Assembly: GCA_963770045.1 (NCBI GenBank)
Contig: CAVYOD010000031.1
Span: 52,664-116,663 of the forward strand
Direction of reading: 5' to 3'
Length of the DNA stretch: 64,000 bases
From: CAVYOD01 sp963770045
Lineage (GTDB): Bacteria > Acidobacteriota > Aminicenantia > Aminicenantales > CAVYOD01
A program made the translations under genes and the position numbers. The notes under the pieces are model-generated. The model had not been told where the DNA came from and ran no database searches. It worked only from the letters and a program-made list of their open reading frames with translations. Below, in pieces: positions 28,067 through 36,929 of the stretch (position 1 is the stretch's first letter; each line of letters begins with the position of its first letter).

Positions 28067-28380
28067 GTCTGTCTCGTCATCTGTCTTCTAATGCAAACGC
28101 GATAAGTAACGTGAAATGGTCAAGGTTGCGCCGGAGGCCACCCTTGGGACCCCGTAGCGGAGGGGGGCCCGTCGGCTTGTCCGACGGGGGAACCGACGGG
28201 ACTGGTTCCTCGGGTCCGGGGGCCCGAGGGTGGCCTCCGGCGCAACCTTGAACGGAGATGTCGCAGTTAGTTATTGCGTTTGTATTAGTCGTCTCGTTAA
28301 AGAAAAACCAAAGCCATATCTCAATTTTCTTTATGCAGCATTGACGAGATGACGCGACGACGAGAGAGACGAGAAAGACG
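28067..28380. repeat. Octamer arrays flanking a palindromic element
   Basis: TCTCGTC-type octamers at 28067-28089 and 28288-28300 and the complementary GACGAGA-type at 28343-28380 surround the large palindrome 28088-28288 in the divergent gap 28010-28460. Confidence 0.5.
28088..28288 (+). repeat. 200-bp nested inverted repeat, possible structured RNA or MITE-like element
   Basis: Outer arms 28088-28110 and 28266-28288 pair at 20 of 23 positions, and two of the three exceptions become G-U pairs in a plus-strand transcript. Inner arms 28121-28143 and 28228-28250 are a perfect 23-bp inverted repeat. Inside lie CCCGTCGG-CTTGT-CCGACGGG (28169-28189) and CTCGGG...CCCGAG (28209-28228). The result is a multi-branched fold. 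No ORF of note lies within it. It sits between divergent genes. Confidence 0.65.
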
Positions 28381-28388
28381 ATTTTTTC

Positions 28389-28418
28389 TTGATTTGTTTG
28401 ATAGACAGGCATGATAAT
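28389..28418 (+). promoter_or_regulatory. Sigma-70-like promoter for the amidohydrolase
   Basis: TTGATT (28389-28394), 18 bp and GATAAT (28413-28418). It lies within the first codons of the longest open frame, supporting the later GTG start at 28461. Confidence 0.45.
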
Positions 28419-28460
28419 GGGGCCGCAATGGACGATCTCCACTCATCCGAGGAGGGCACC

Positions 28461-30182
28461 GTGAAAACAAAATCTTTCTTCAAGCACGCGATCATCCTTG
28501 CTTTGACTGCAATCTGTCTGGTCTCTTGTTCAGGCGCTCAGAAGGGCCCGCAGACAGCGGAGATCATCTTCCAAAACGCTGCCATCTACACCATGGACGA
28601 CGCACGGAGCTGGGCCGATGCCGTGGCGGTCGGCGGAGGGAAAATCCTGTATGTCGGGACCGTAGCCGGCGCCCAAAAACTCAGGGGCCCGGAAAGCAAA
28701 GTCATCGACCTCAGCGGCCGCATGGTCCTGCCCGGGTTTCAGGATTCCCATGTCCATCTCATCAGCGGAGGAATTGAACTCGAACTGTGCAACCTCAACG
28801 GACTTGCCACGAAAGAAGAGATTTTCAAAAAAATCCAGGATTATGCCGCGCAAAACCCGAGCAAGTCCTGGGTCGTCGGAGGCGGCTGGGATTTAACAGT
28901 CTTCCCGGATGCCAACCCGTTGAAAGAGGATCTCGACCGGCTGGTCCCGGACCGCCCGGCCTATATGACTTCCGCAGACGGCCACTCGTCCTGGGTCAAC
29001 TCCAAAGCCCTGGAAATCGCCGGTCTCACGAAGATGACACCGGATCCTAAGGAGGGCCGGATTGAACGCAAAAAAGAGACCGGCGAACCCTCGGGGACTC
29101 TTCGCGAAAGCGCCTCCGAGCTGGTGGGCAGGCATCTTCCGCAGACGAGCGAAGCCGATTTTCGCCGGGGCCTGGAGGAGGGGCTGGCTCTCGCCAATCG
29201 GTTCGGCATCACCTCCATCCTGGAGGCGAGCGCCGACGATGACATCATGAAGGCCTACTCGGAGTTCGATCGCAGCGGCAAGCTCACGGTCAGAGTCTTG
29301 GCCTCTCTCTATGTCGAGCCCAAAAAAGATGTCGCTCAGGTCGCCGACCTTATCAAGAAGCGGGAGCTTTACCGCGGCCACTTTCTGGAAGCGACGACGG
29401 CAAAAATCTTCGCCGACGGAGTCATCGAGTCCGGAACTGCGGCTCTGCTCGAGCCGTATCTCAATCGCCCCGGTTACCGGGGACTTCCCAACCTCGAGCC
29501 CGAGCTTCTCAACCGTCTCGCCGTCGCTTTGGACAAGGAGGGATTCCAGATCCATATCCACGCCATTGGAGACTACGCGATCCGCATGTCCCTTGATGCC
29601 TTGGAGCTGGCCGAGCGCACCAACGGTCGCCGGGACGCCCGGCATCACATCGCCCACCTCGAACTGATCAACCCCAAGGACATCCCCCGCTTCAGACAGC
29701 TGGGTGTCGTCTCCAATTTCCAGGCGCTGTGGGCTTATCCTGACGCATACATCACGAAGTTCACAGAGCCGGTCCTCGGCCCGGAGCGTTCCCGGTGGCT
29801 TTACCCGATCGGAAGTATCGTCAAAAGCGGAGGGATGATCGTCGGCGGGAGCGATTGGTCTGTTTCATCGTTGAACCCGCTTGACGCCATCCAGGTCGGA
29901 ATAACCAGGCGAAGCTTGGAAGACGCGTCCGGTCAAAGCTGGATTCCGGAAGAACTGGTGGATCTTCCGACTATGCTTGCGGCTTACACAATCAACGGGG
30001 CCTATCTCTGCCATCAAGAGAAGCTCAGGGGCTCCCTTGAGCCCGGAAAGGCGGCCGACCTCATCGTCCTGGAGAGGAATCTCTTCGAGATCCCGCCGGA
30101 CCAGATTCACACCGTAAAAGTCTTGCTCGCCCTCCTCGAAGGCAAGGCAATCTACCGGGGATCAGAAACGCCAGCCCAGTAG
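28461..30182 (+). CDS. Amidohydrolase family lipoprotein (YtcJ-like)
   Basis: A 573-residue metal-dependent hydrolase of the amidohydrolase-3 group. The GTG at 28461 follows GAGGAGGG and opens a lipoprotein signal with lipobox AICLVSCSGAQ, so the enzyme is probably lipid-anchored outside the inner membrane. Metal-site motifs are VLPGFQDSHVHLISGG (H-x-H), QIHIHAIGDYAIR, HHIAHLELI and IVGGSDWSVSSLNP, with the C-terminal LEPGKAADLIVLERN. YtcJ-type enzymes act on N-acyl or amide compounds; the substrate here is unknown. The 3' end overlaps the convergent beta-lactamase-fold gene by 21 bp. Intact. Confidence 0.9.
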   Translation: MKTKSFFKHAIILALTAICLVSCSGAQKGPQTAEIIFQNAAIYTMDDARSWADAVAVGGGKILYVGTVAGAQKLRGPESKVIDLSGRMVLPGFQDSHVHLISGGIELELCNLNGLATKEEIFKKIQDYAAQNPSKSWVVGGGWDLTVFPDANPLKEDLDRLVPDRPAYMTSADGHSSWVNSKALEIAGLTKMTPDPKEGRIERKKETGEPSGTLRESASELVGRHLPQTSEADFRRGLEEGLALANRFGITSILEASADDDIMKAYSEFDRSGKLTVRVLASLYVEPKKDVAQVADLIKKRELYRGHFLEATTAKIFADGVIESGTAALLEPYLNRPGYRGLPNLEPELLNRLAVALDKEGFQIHIHAIGDYAIRMSLDALELAERTNGRRDARHHIAHLELINPKDIPRFRQLGVVSNFQALWAYPDAYITKFTEPVLGPERSRWLYPIGSIVKSGGMIVGGSDWSVSSLNPLDAIQVGITRRSLEDASGQSWIPEELVDLPTMLAAYTINGAYLCHQEKLRGSLEPGKAADLIVLERNLFEIPPDQIHTVKVLLALLEGKAIYRGSETPAQ

Positions 30183-32078
30183 GTTCCAAAAATTTAGGAA
30201 CCAGAGGAAAGCCAAGCCCGCCAACAAAACCAACGTATAGTGCAGGCGGTGACATCTCGTCCAATATCGTTTGGCCCAGGCCATGGCGGTAAAAATCAGC
30301 ACACCGATCCCAAGCACCGCCGCGAGAAGAGGCAAAACAAGACTGAATTTGAGAATCGGTGGGACACCCGCCATCAACTCCTTGACATTGCTCACGGAGG
30401 CGAGAACGCCCAGAAGGGTCAGGACAAACAATCCGCTCATGAGTCCGGCCAGCCAGCGGGCTGCCTTAGGAGCCTTGACACCCTCACACTTGCGCCGGCA
30501 CAGAATCCGGGACAGGGCCGCGATCGGCCAGCCCAGCGCTGCCGTGAGGAACAGGAGGACACAGAGAGCCAGGACAAAATAGTGGAACGTCGGCGTTTGA
30601 TAGCAGGCCAATTTGACCAGGGCCATGTGCGGCACCTGGCTTGAAAAGGCATAGGAAATCCCGGAGGCGCCGTCTTCCCTGAAGACGACTTTGTCCTGTC
30701 CGTTCAGCTGCTGGAAGAAAAGAGGTTCCACTTCGACATACTGCCGATCTCCCATTCCGCCGGGGAGCGAGAGCAGGAGAGTCCCTTCCTTGGTCGGTCT
30801 CGCCTTGATCGCCATCATAAGAGAGGATAATTTTTCATAGGTCTTATAGGAATGCCGGGTGACCCCGTAGGTCCCGGAATACAAACCTAGAGTTTTCTTC
30901 GCCTCTATCGAAGGCTTAGGCTCGGTGAGCGGAGGGTCAGGAGGAAAATAGCGGTCGAGGAAAGCTTTGAAGAGCTCATCCCTGGCGGGCCCGTTGGGGC
31001 TGTTGTAGGATACGAACCAACCCAGGTTTTTCTCGGGAATGAGAGCGAGCTGAGAGTGAAACAGCATCGTGTCCCCCCCGTGCTCGATCAAATGGAGACG
31101 GTTGAAATCGTACTCCCAGAAGCCGTGAGCGTTGCCGCAGATCCGGGGATCGTGAGAAAAGAGCCGGGAGTGCATGAGCTTGGCCGTCTCCTCCTTGAGA
31201 ATTCTCTGTTCGCCGAATTGTCCGTTCTGAAGGTGGGCGATCATGAAATTGGCCATGTCGGTCGCGCAGGAGCTCAGGGAGCCGGCCGGGGCCATCCCGT
31301 TGAGGAGCTCAAAGTCCTCGGCTTTGAACAATCCTTGCTTAAACGTATAGCCCACCGACATGTCGGGAGCCAGAGCTGCCGGCAGAGGCTCGCGGAAGGT
31401 GCTGTGCTGCATCCCGAGGGGCTTAAAAATATTCTGTTCGACGTAGTCTTCAAACGGCATCCCCGAAACGAGCTCGACGATGTGGCCGGCCAGGGCGGTG
31501 CCGTAATTCGAATAGGATGTGATCACTCCGGGTGGACGGATTCTGGCCGGGATATGAGTGCCCAGGAACTTGCCCAGGGGCATCAGGTCCTTGGGGGTCC
31601 TCGCCCACATCCCCCTCCCCAGGTCTTCAAAGCCAGGGGTATGGGACATGAGGTTCTTCATGGTGATGGGCTGCGGATAAGTGGCGGGGATCTTGAAATC
31701 TTTGAGATAGGTGTTTACGTCGGCATCGAGGTCGATCTTGCCCTGCTCGTAGAGCTGCATGACCGCCGTCCAGGTAAAGAGCTTGGTGACGGATCCGGGG
31801 CGGAACATTGTCCTGTCCGCGAGCACGGGCTTTTTGTTTTTGACATCCGCATAGCCGTAGCCCTTGGCAAAAAAGAGTTTCCCATCCTTGACCACGGCGA
31901 TCGTGGCTCCGGCGACATGGTTCGCCTCCAGCTGGGTCGCCATGATCCCGTCCAGGAAGGCTTCCAGCTCAGCGGGGTCGGTCGGGCCCTGCGAACCGGA
32001 CTTTTCCTGAGCCAGCAGGAAGATGGGACAGAAGATAAGAAGGGAGACAAGAAAGGCCAGGGAGAGGTTTCTTTTCAT
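30162..32078 (-). CDS. Serine hydrolase of the beta-lactamase/class C fold with C-terminal membrane domain
   Basis: A 638-residue protein. The start at 32078 has AAGGAG upstream and gives a signal peptide (MKRNLSLAFLVSLLIFCPIF); the frame is open upstream. The hydrolase domain has S-x-x-K in FRPGSVTKLFTWTAVMQLYE and the Y-x-N motif in SYSNYGTALAGHIVEL. The C-terminal 150 residues contain about four membrane helices (FVLALCVLLFLTAALGWPI, LAGLMSGLFVLTLLGVLASV, TLVLLAGLAFLWFLNFW). This class of membrane-anchored penicillin-binding-like hydrolase may cut peptides or esters in the periplasm. Drug resistance should not be inferred. Convergent with the amidohydrolase, overlapping 21 bp. Confidence 0.88.
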   Translation of the reverse strand: MKRNLSLAFLVSLLIFCPIFLLAQEKSGSQGPTDPAELEAFLDGIMATQLEANHVAGATIAVVKDGKLFFAKGYGYADVKNKKPVLADRTMFRPGSVTKLFTWTAVMQLYEQGKIDLDADVNTYLKDFKIPATYPQPITMKNLMSHTPGFEDLGRGMWARTPKDLMPLGKFLGTHIPARIRPPGVITSYSNYGTALAGHIVELVSGMPFEDYVEQNIFKPLGMQHSTFREPLPAALAPDMSVGYTFKQGLFKAEDFELLNGMAPAGSLSSCATDMANFMIAHLQNGQFGEQRILKEETAKLMHSRLFSHDPRICGNAHGFWEYDFNRLHLIEHGGDTMLFHSQLALIPEKNLGWFVSYNSPNGPARDELFKAFLDRYFPPDPPLTEPKPSIEAKKTLGLYSGTYGVTRHSYKTYEKLSSLMMAIKARPTKEGTLLLSLPGGMGDRQYVEVEPLFFQQLNGQDKVVFREDGASGISYAFSSQVPHMALVKLACYQTPTFHYFVLALCVLLFLTAALGWPIAALSRILCRRKCEGVKAPKAARWLAGLMSGLFVLTLLGVLASVSNVKELMAGVPPILKFSLVLPLLAAVLGIGVLIFTAMAWAKRYWTRCHRLHYTLVLLAGLAFLWFLNFWNLLGWRF

Positions 32079-32188
32079 CAGCTCACTCCTTTTCGCGAAT
32101 ATTGAGCCCCCCGGGGACTCGGGCAAGATAAGGCCCCAAGATATCTTATACGGGCCTCCTGCAGCAAAGTTCTAGTGGCGACTTTTGC

Positions 32189-33967
32189 TTACTGGGCTTT
32201 TTGGCGCTCCGAGATCCAGTGCTCGACGATCTCCCGGAGCATCGGGAGAGTCACCGAGCCGTGGATGAGAAGCTGGTCGTGGAAGCTCCGGATATCAAAT
32301 TTGGAACCGAGCGCCTGTTCAGCTTGACGCCGTAGATCGAAGTACTCGATAGCTCCGGTGTCATAGCACGTGAGTTGGGCCGGCCAGCCGATGATCCGGT
32401 CGACCAGCGACTCCGCTTCGTGAGACGTGAACCGTCCGGTGGACATCACGTAATCGACGGCCTTCTGCCGGGTCCAGCCCATGACGTGGATGCCCGGGTC
32501 AACGACCATTCCGTGGGCGGGCCAAACCCGGCGATTGATCCGGGCAAAGTCCGTGGTGTAGAGCCCCATCTCTTCCGCCAGGGCCTCGGTGTATCTCGCC
32601 CAGCCTTCGACGTAGCTTGCGCTCCCGGCCAGATGCGAGATCATGTGGGCCTTGGGAAGCTCCTGGGCCACGGAGATCTGGAAATGATGACCCGGATAAG
32701 CTTCATGAAAGGCCGTGACTTCCGCGCCTGCGCGGGTCTGGTTCTCGGGTTGGTACAGATTGATCATGTAGACACCCGGCCGGCTCCCGTCCTCTGCGGC
32801 GGCCTCATAGTGGCTCGAAGCCGTCTGTTCAAGGAAAGCGGGAATAGGCTCAATCACGACCTCGGCCTTGGGAATAATGTTGAACCAGCCCGGGAGCGCC
32901 TGACGGGCGCGGGCGACGGCTTCCTTGGAAAAATTGAGAAGCTCTTCCCTGCTCTTGAAGTGATTGCGCGGGTCGTTCTGCATCTTGTCACGGATCACCT
33001 TCAGATCGGCCGTGCCAAAAATCTTTCGTCCGATTTCCGAGGCCTCCGCCTCGTATTTCGCGACGTACTGTTCTCCCAGCCGAAAGGTCTCTTCCGCCGA
33101 TCGGTCAAGGTTCGTGTAAGAGCGCAGAAAGGCGCGATAACATTCTGGGCCGTTCGGGAAGGCCGAAATGCCGATCGTCTCCCTCGCTTTGGCCAAGTAT
33201 TCGTTCGCCAGAAAATCACGATAGCGGCGGATGGCGGGGTTGGCCTCTTGGGTCAGAAGAGTCTCCCAAGCGGTTTTGAATTCAGGCGTCCCGGCCCTCT
33301 GGGCGGGGCTGTAAAAAGGCGATTTCGTTACCGGCGCGGCCAGGATGGCGTCAAGCTGAGCGATCACGAGTTTGACGTTCCGCTTCGGGGTCGTGTATCC
33401 GAGCCGGATTCCCTCTTTGAGATTGGAAACCTCCGTATCAAGATACCGGGGCAGCTGCCGCCAGCGGGCCAGGGCCTGGTTCCTGAGCTCGGGAGTCCCG
33501 ACGGGCTGGATGGCGGCCAGTTGGGTAGCACTCACCTGCCAACCGGACAGCTGATTGACCGTCCAGAGCTCCGTCCGGGCGACTCGAAGTTGGCGCGAAC
33601 TCTCGAGAGCTTCCTTGAGAAATCCGTAGGTCAGCCATTCGGGCCGCCCCCACAAAGACCGGCCGTCGATCCCGGCCAGCTCAGAAGCCCAAGCATCCTC
33701 TTTGGCCTGCCAGGCCTTGAGCGCATCCAACGAATTATCGCTCAGCTTATCATGCGACACATTTGCGAGTCCCATGGCGGTCGCCTGCTCGGGGAATCTC
33801 GCGAGAGACTCACGGACATACTCGTCGGCCAGCGAAGTCACCCGTGCGGCAACGGTATCAATGGACGCCGCCGGCTGGGCCTTATCCCCGCCGCTCTGAG
33901 GCGAGGAGCAAGCTCCCAAAACCAAGATCGCACCTGATAAAAGAACTGTGAACCATCGATTCTTCAT
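32189..33967 (-). CDS. DUF885 family lipoprotein, putative metallopeptidase
   Basis: A 592-residue exported protein. The start at 33967 overlaps the stop of the upstream acyl-CoA synthetase as ATGA and follows GGAGGTTGGGG. The lipobox is in GAILVLGACSSPQ. The metal-binding motif is H-E-x-x-x-x-H-like TAFHEAYPGHHFQISVAQEL with a downstream glutamate in SYVEGWARYTEALAEEMGLY, as in DUF885 proteins, which resemble M3-like carboxypeptidases. It fits with the secreted peptidases elsewhere in the window. Coupling to an ADP-forming acyl-CoA synthetase suggests coordinated peptide uptake and amino-acid fermentation; that link is inference. Confidence 0.88.
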   Translation of the reverse strand: MKNRWFTVLLSGAILVLGACSSPQSGGDKAQPAASIDTVAARVTSLADEYVRESLARFPEQATAMGLANVSHDKLSDNSLDALKAWQAKEDAWASELAGIDGRSLWGRPEWLTYGFLKEALESSRQLRVARTELWTVNQLSGWQVSATQLAAIQPVGTPELRNQALARWRQLPRYLDTEVSNLKEGIRLGYTTPKRNVKLVIAQLDAILAAPVTKSPFYSPAQRAGTPEFKTAWETLLTQEANPAIRRYRDFLANEYLAKARETIGISAFPNGPECYRAFLRSYTNLDRSAEETFRLGEQYVAKYEAEASEIGRKIFGTADLKVIRDKMQNDPRNHFKSREELLNFSKEAVARARQALPGWFNIIPKAEVVIEPIPAFLEQTASSHYEAAAEDGSRPGVYMINLYQPENQTRAGAEVTAFHEAYPGHHFQISVAQELPKAHMISHLAGSASYVEGWARYTEALAEEMGLYTTDFARINRRVWPAHGMVVDPGIHVMGWTRQKAVDYVMSTGRFTSHEAESLVDRIIGWPAQLTCYDTGAIEYFDLRRQAEQALGSKFDIRSFHDQLLIHGSVTLPMLREIVEHWISERQKAQ

Positions 33968-36325
33968 CCCCAACCTCCTCTTTTTTTGTCTTTCAGCCCG
34001 CGGTTTATAAACTCTCTCAAAAAGCGGACGGCGTCGTCGCAGCGCCTGAAAGTGGGAACTCCCTCCCTCTCGAGATAATCGACCATGGGATCATAAGCTG
34101 CGCCTCCGTCGACATTGACCACAAAAGGCTTGTCAGTCTTCCGGAAAATATCGATGAGTCTTGTCGGCGTGCTCCGGGGATCGAAGATGCTCTCGGATGA
34201 GGAATCCGAAGGCGCCAGGGTCTGCATCGCCGGAGCCAGGGCACCAGAGAGACGACCGCGCAATCCACGCTGTCATCCTCGAGCAGGGCCCGGGCGCAGT
34301 CGCAGAATACGGCGTCATCGCCGACCGGTGTAATATCAATAGGATTGCGGATATCTTGGAGTCGGTCGATTCCGAGGGGAGCCAGGATGGAACGTATTTT
34401 TCCGACGGTCCCGGCGCTGAGACTGGCCAGGGTTAAATCGGAATCATTCTTCAGGTTATCGGCCATAATAACGCATTCAAACCCGGCGTTGCTGATGAGT
34501 CCGGCCCGAGTCCCTCGAACTTTTTTATCCGCCAGAAAAACAAGCCCTTTTATGAAACCGGTGAAATCGGCGATCGTATCAACGACCGTGGCGCCCGCTC
34601 CCCCGAGAACGGCCCGCGCGATTTCGTAGTCTCCCGCCACTGAGGCGGTGTGACTCGTGGTCGCGGCCCGTCCTTCCGGCGTTCGCCCGGCTTTGTAAAC
34701 CACAACCGCCTTTCCTTCCTGCCGAGTGACCTCAGAAATCGCCTTCGCGAGGGCAAGACCGTCACCCGGATGAAATCCCTCGATATAGAGGGCGAAGGTC
34801 TCTCGCCTCCTCGTCATCTTTGAGATAGCGGAGGTAATCCGAGGCGGTCAGGTCGATCTGGTTGCCCAGTGAGACGGCATAGATGGGGACAATATGAGGC
34901 AGGTTGCTCATCCTCGAGTACATGAAGGCGCCGCTCTGGCTGAGATAGACGACACCGGCCTCGCGACCGGTGGGCCGGGGGAACTTGTGCTCCGGGATGA
35001 AGGTCGTATCATAGTGAGCCGGACGTGAATAGATCCCCAGGCAGTTCGCTCCGTTGACGACCGGCGTGAGCCTCCCCTGATTCCTGCTCGTCTTCAGCAG
35101 AGTCTTGATCTCGGCTTCCAGCTCCTGGGTGCCCTTTTTCTCGCCGAGCCCGCCGGCGATGAGGATGACCGAGTGCGCCTTTTCAGCCGCGACCAGCTCC
35201 TTCATCACCGCATAAGTCTGTTCTGCGGCGAGGGTGAGGACGAACAGGTCCACAGTCCGGGGCAGTCGGGAAACGGAAGGAACGCAGAGGCAGCCCTCGA
35301 TCTCCCGGAGGCCGGGCTTCACGACAAAGACGTTCTCGCGGGGAAAGCCGTTCTTCAGAATATTGCTGAGGATCACGTGGCCGATGTTCATCCTCTCCGA
35401 GACTCCGATGATGCCGATTGTCTCGGGGTGGAGGATGCGGCGGATATTTTCGAAGGGCCGGCTCTTCTCCTCGAGGTGGTCCGTAGAAAAACGGAAGAGG
35501 CCATCGAGCGGCACGAGTTTCCCCCGGCGGACGACGAAAGGATTGACCTCCGCTTCTTCGAGGACAAAGGGACTTCGCGCCGAAACGGAGGAAAAATGCG
35601 CGGCCAGCTTCCGGAAGCGGTCGAAGGCATTAATGAGCTCCGATGGCGAGACCAGGGGCGTTCGGCCGCGGAATTCAGCCGCCATCTTGCCGTAGAAAAC
35701 GAGAGGCGCCAAGAGAGAACGAATGTCATTCTTTTGAAGAAGGCGGGCGGACGCCGACGCCGAAGCCCGGCCCGGTTTGAGCTTCGGGCTCAGGTATTCC
35801 ACGTCAACTCCTCCGATGCCCATGGTCACGACGGGACCGAACTCCCTCGAATTTCTGGCTCCGAGGAGCATCTCCTCCCCAAGCCCCGCCTTCTCGAAGT
35901 CCACTTTCTCGCAGATCAGGAATCCCCGGATCTGGAGCTCGATTTCGTCGAGGGAGAGGCTCATTTTATCCCGGCTCGGGCCGTGTCCGCGTTCCCAGGA
36001 CAGGAATTTTCCGGGAACCACTGCCATCATCTCTTGCATGGCCCGGTTGATCGCCCGTAATCCCTTTTTTGACGATCCGGACGCCTCCGACGTCTGATTT
36101 GTGGGCGATCAAAGGGGAGACGATTTTTAAGACGACCCAATCGCCCTTGACCTTGTCCAGATCCCGCCGGCCAATCTTCCGGCCCTTCTTAATAAAAATG
36201 TATCGAGGCGGCTGGATCCCGATGGCCCGGAGCAATTGGTAGACTTCCGGCTCAAGAAGAGAAAACCGCCCCTCTTTGGCGGCAAGCTCGAGGATCCTGT
36301 TGACCCGGCTGAGATCGATTTTCAT
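33964..36325 (-). CDS. ADP-forming acyl-CoA synthetase, fused ATP-grasp plus CoA-binding subunits (frameshifted)
   Basis: A protein of about 785 residues. The ATP-grasp (beta) domain comes first: VYQLLRAIGIQPPRYIFIKK, HKSDVGGVRIVKKG and FEKAGLGEEMLLGARNSREF. It is followed by the CoA-binding alpha domain: ILHPETIGIIGVSERMNIGH, VNGANCLGIYSRPAHYDTTF and VVYLSQSGAFMYSRMSNL. The ligase domain comes last, with the phosphohistidine region AATTSHTASVAGDYEIAR. Frame breaks lie near 36050, 34800 and 34235. It converts acyl-CoA, ADP and phosphate to acid, CoA and ATP. Directly downstream of iorAB, it would harvest ATP from aryl- or branched acyl-CoA made by 2-oxoacid oxidation, as in Thermococcales. 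Confidence 0.87.
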
Positions 36326-36332
36326 TCTCGGA

Positions 36333-36926
36333 TTATATGGTCCGTGCCCCCGGATTTGACGCCGATTTCCGCCCCAGGTCGAATGCCTTCAGGTTGGCTT
36401 CAACCACGCTCTCGCCCCGGCCTCTGAAAAGGGCTTCGATCGAGCCACGCAGGTCCTCCTCCTTGATGATCAGAAAATTGGACGCCGCCCCGAGCATCAC
36501 CATGTTCTGAGATTTCGAGGTGCCGGCTTCTCTCGCCAGTTTCTCGGAATCAACGATGACGCTCCGCGGCAGCTCCCGGAGCGCGGCGATCACGTCCTCC
36601 AGAGGGGGATAGTCGGGGATGTTCACGAAAGGCGTCATGGAAGTGACGATCCGGCCGTCCGGCCGCAGATATTCAACATACCGAAGAGCCTCGAGCGGCT
36701 CAACGCTCAGGATCAGATCCCCCTCGCCCCTGGGGACAAGGTCGCTGTAGATGGGCCCGTCCGAGAGCCGGAGGTGAGACTGGACGGCTCCGCCGCGCTG
36801 GGCCATGCCGTGAACCTCCGCCTGCTTGAAATGGAGTCCTTCTTTGAGCGCGGCGTTGTCGATCACAAAGGCGATCGAGAGGATGCCCTGCCCGCCGACC
36901 CCGGCCAAGATGATGTCCTGTTTCAT
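36333..36926 (-). CDS. iorB: Indolepyruvate ferredoxin oxidoreductase, beta subunit
   Basis: A 197-residue gamma-type subunit of 2-oxoacid:ferredoxin oxidoreductases: KQDIILAGVGGQGILSIAFV at the N-terminus, then EVHGMAQRGGAVQSHLRLSD and GEGDLILSVEPLEALRYVEY. Together with IorA it oxidatively decarboxylates aryl pyruvates such as indolepyruvate, from transaminated aromatic amino acids, to aryl-acetyl-CoA while reducing ferredoxin. The gene starts three bases after iorA stops and ends seven bases before the acyl-CoA synthetase start, so the three form one operon. Intact. Confidence 0.93.
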   Translation of the reverse strand: MKQDIILAGVGGQGILSIAFVIDNAALKEGLHFKQAEVHGMAQRGGAVQSHLRLSDGPIYSDLVPRGEGDLILSVEPLEALRYVEYLRPDGRIVTSMTPFVNIPDYPPLEDVIAALRELPRSVIVDSEKLAREAGTSKSQNMVMLGAASNFLIIKEEDLRGSIEALFRGRGESVVEANLKAFDLGRKSASNPGARTI

Positions 36927-36929
36927 GCC

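Noticed and set aside
30162..32078. Antibiotic-resistance beta-lactamase
   Set aside because: The S-x-x-K/Y-x-N hydrolase has a large C-terminal membrane domain typical of penicillin-binding-like peptidases or esterases; resistance cannot be inferred.
31056..32105. 349-codon frame antisense to the beta-lactamase-fold gene
   Set aside because: Codon-bias shadow; no motif, no start signal.
32375..33937. 520-codon plus-strand open frame opposite the DUF885 gene
   Set aside because: It is the mirror of a well-conserved lipoprotein gene in GC-rich DNA. It lacks a ribosome site and recognisable domains, so it is a shadow frame.
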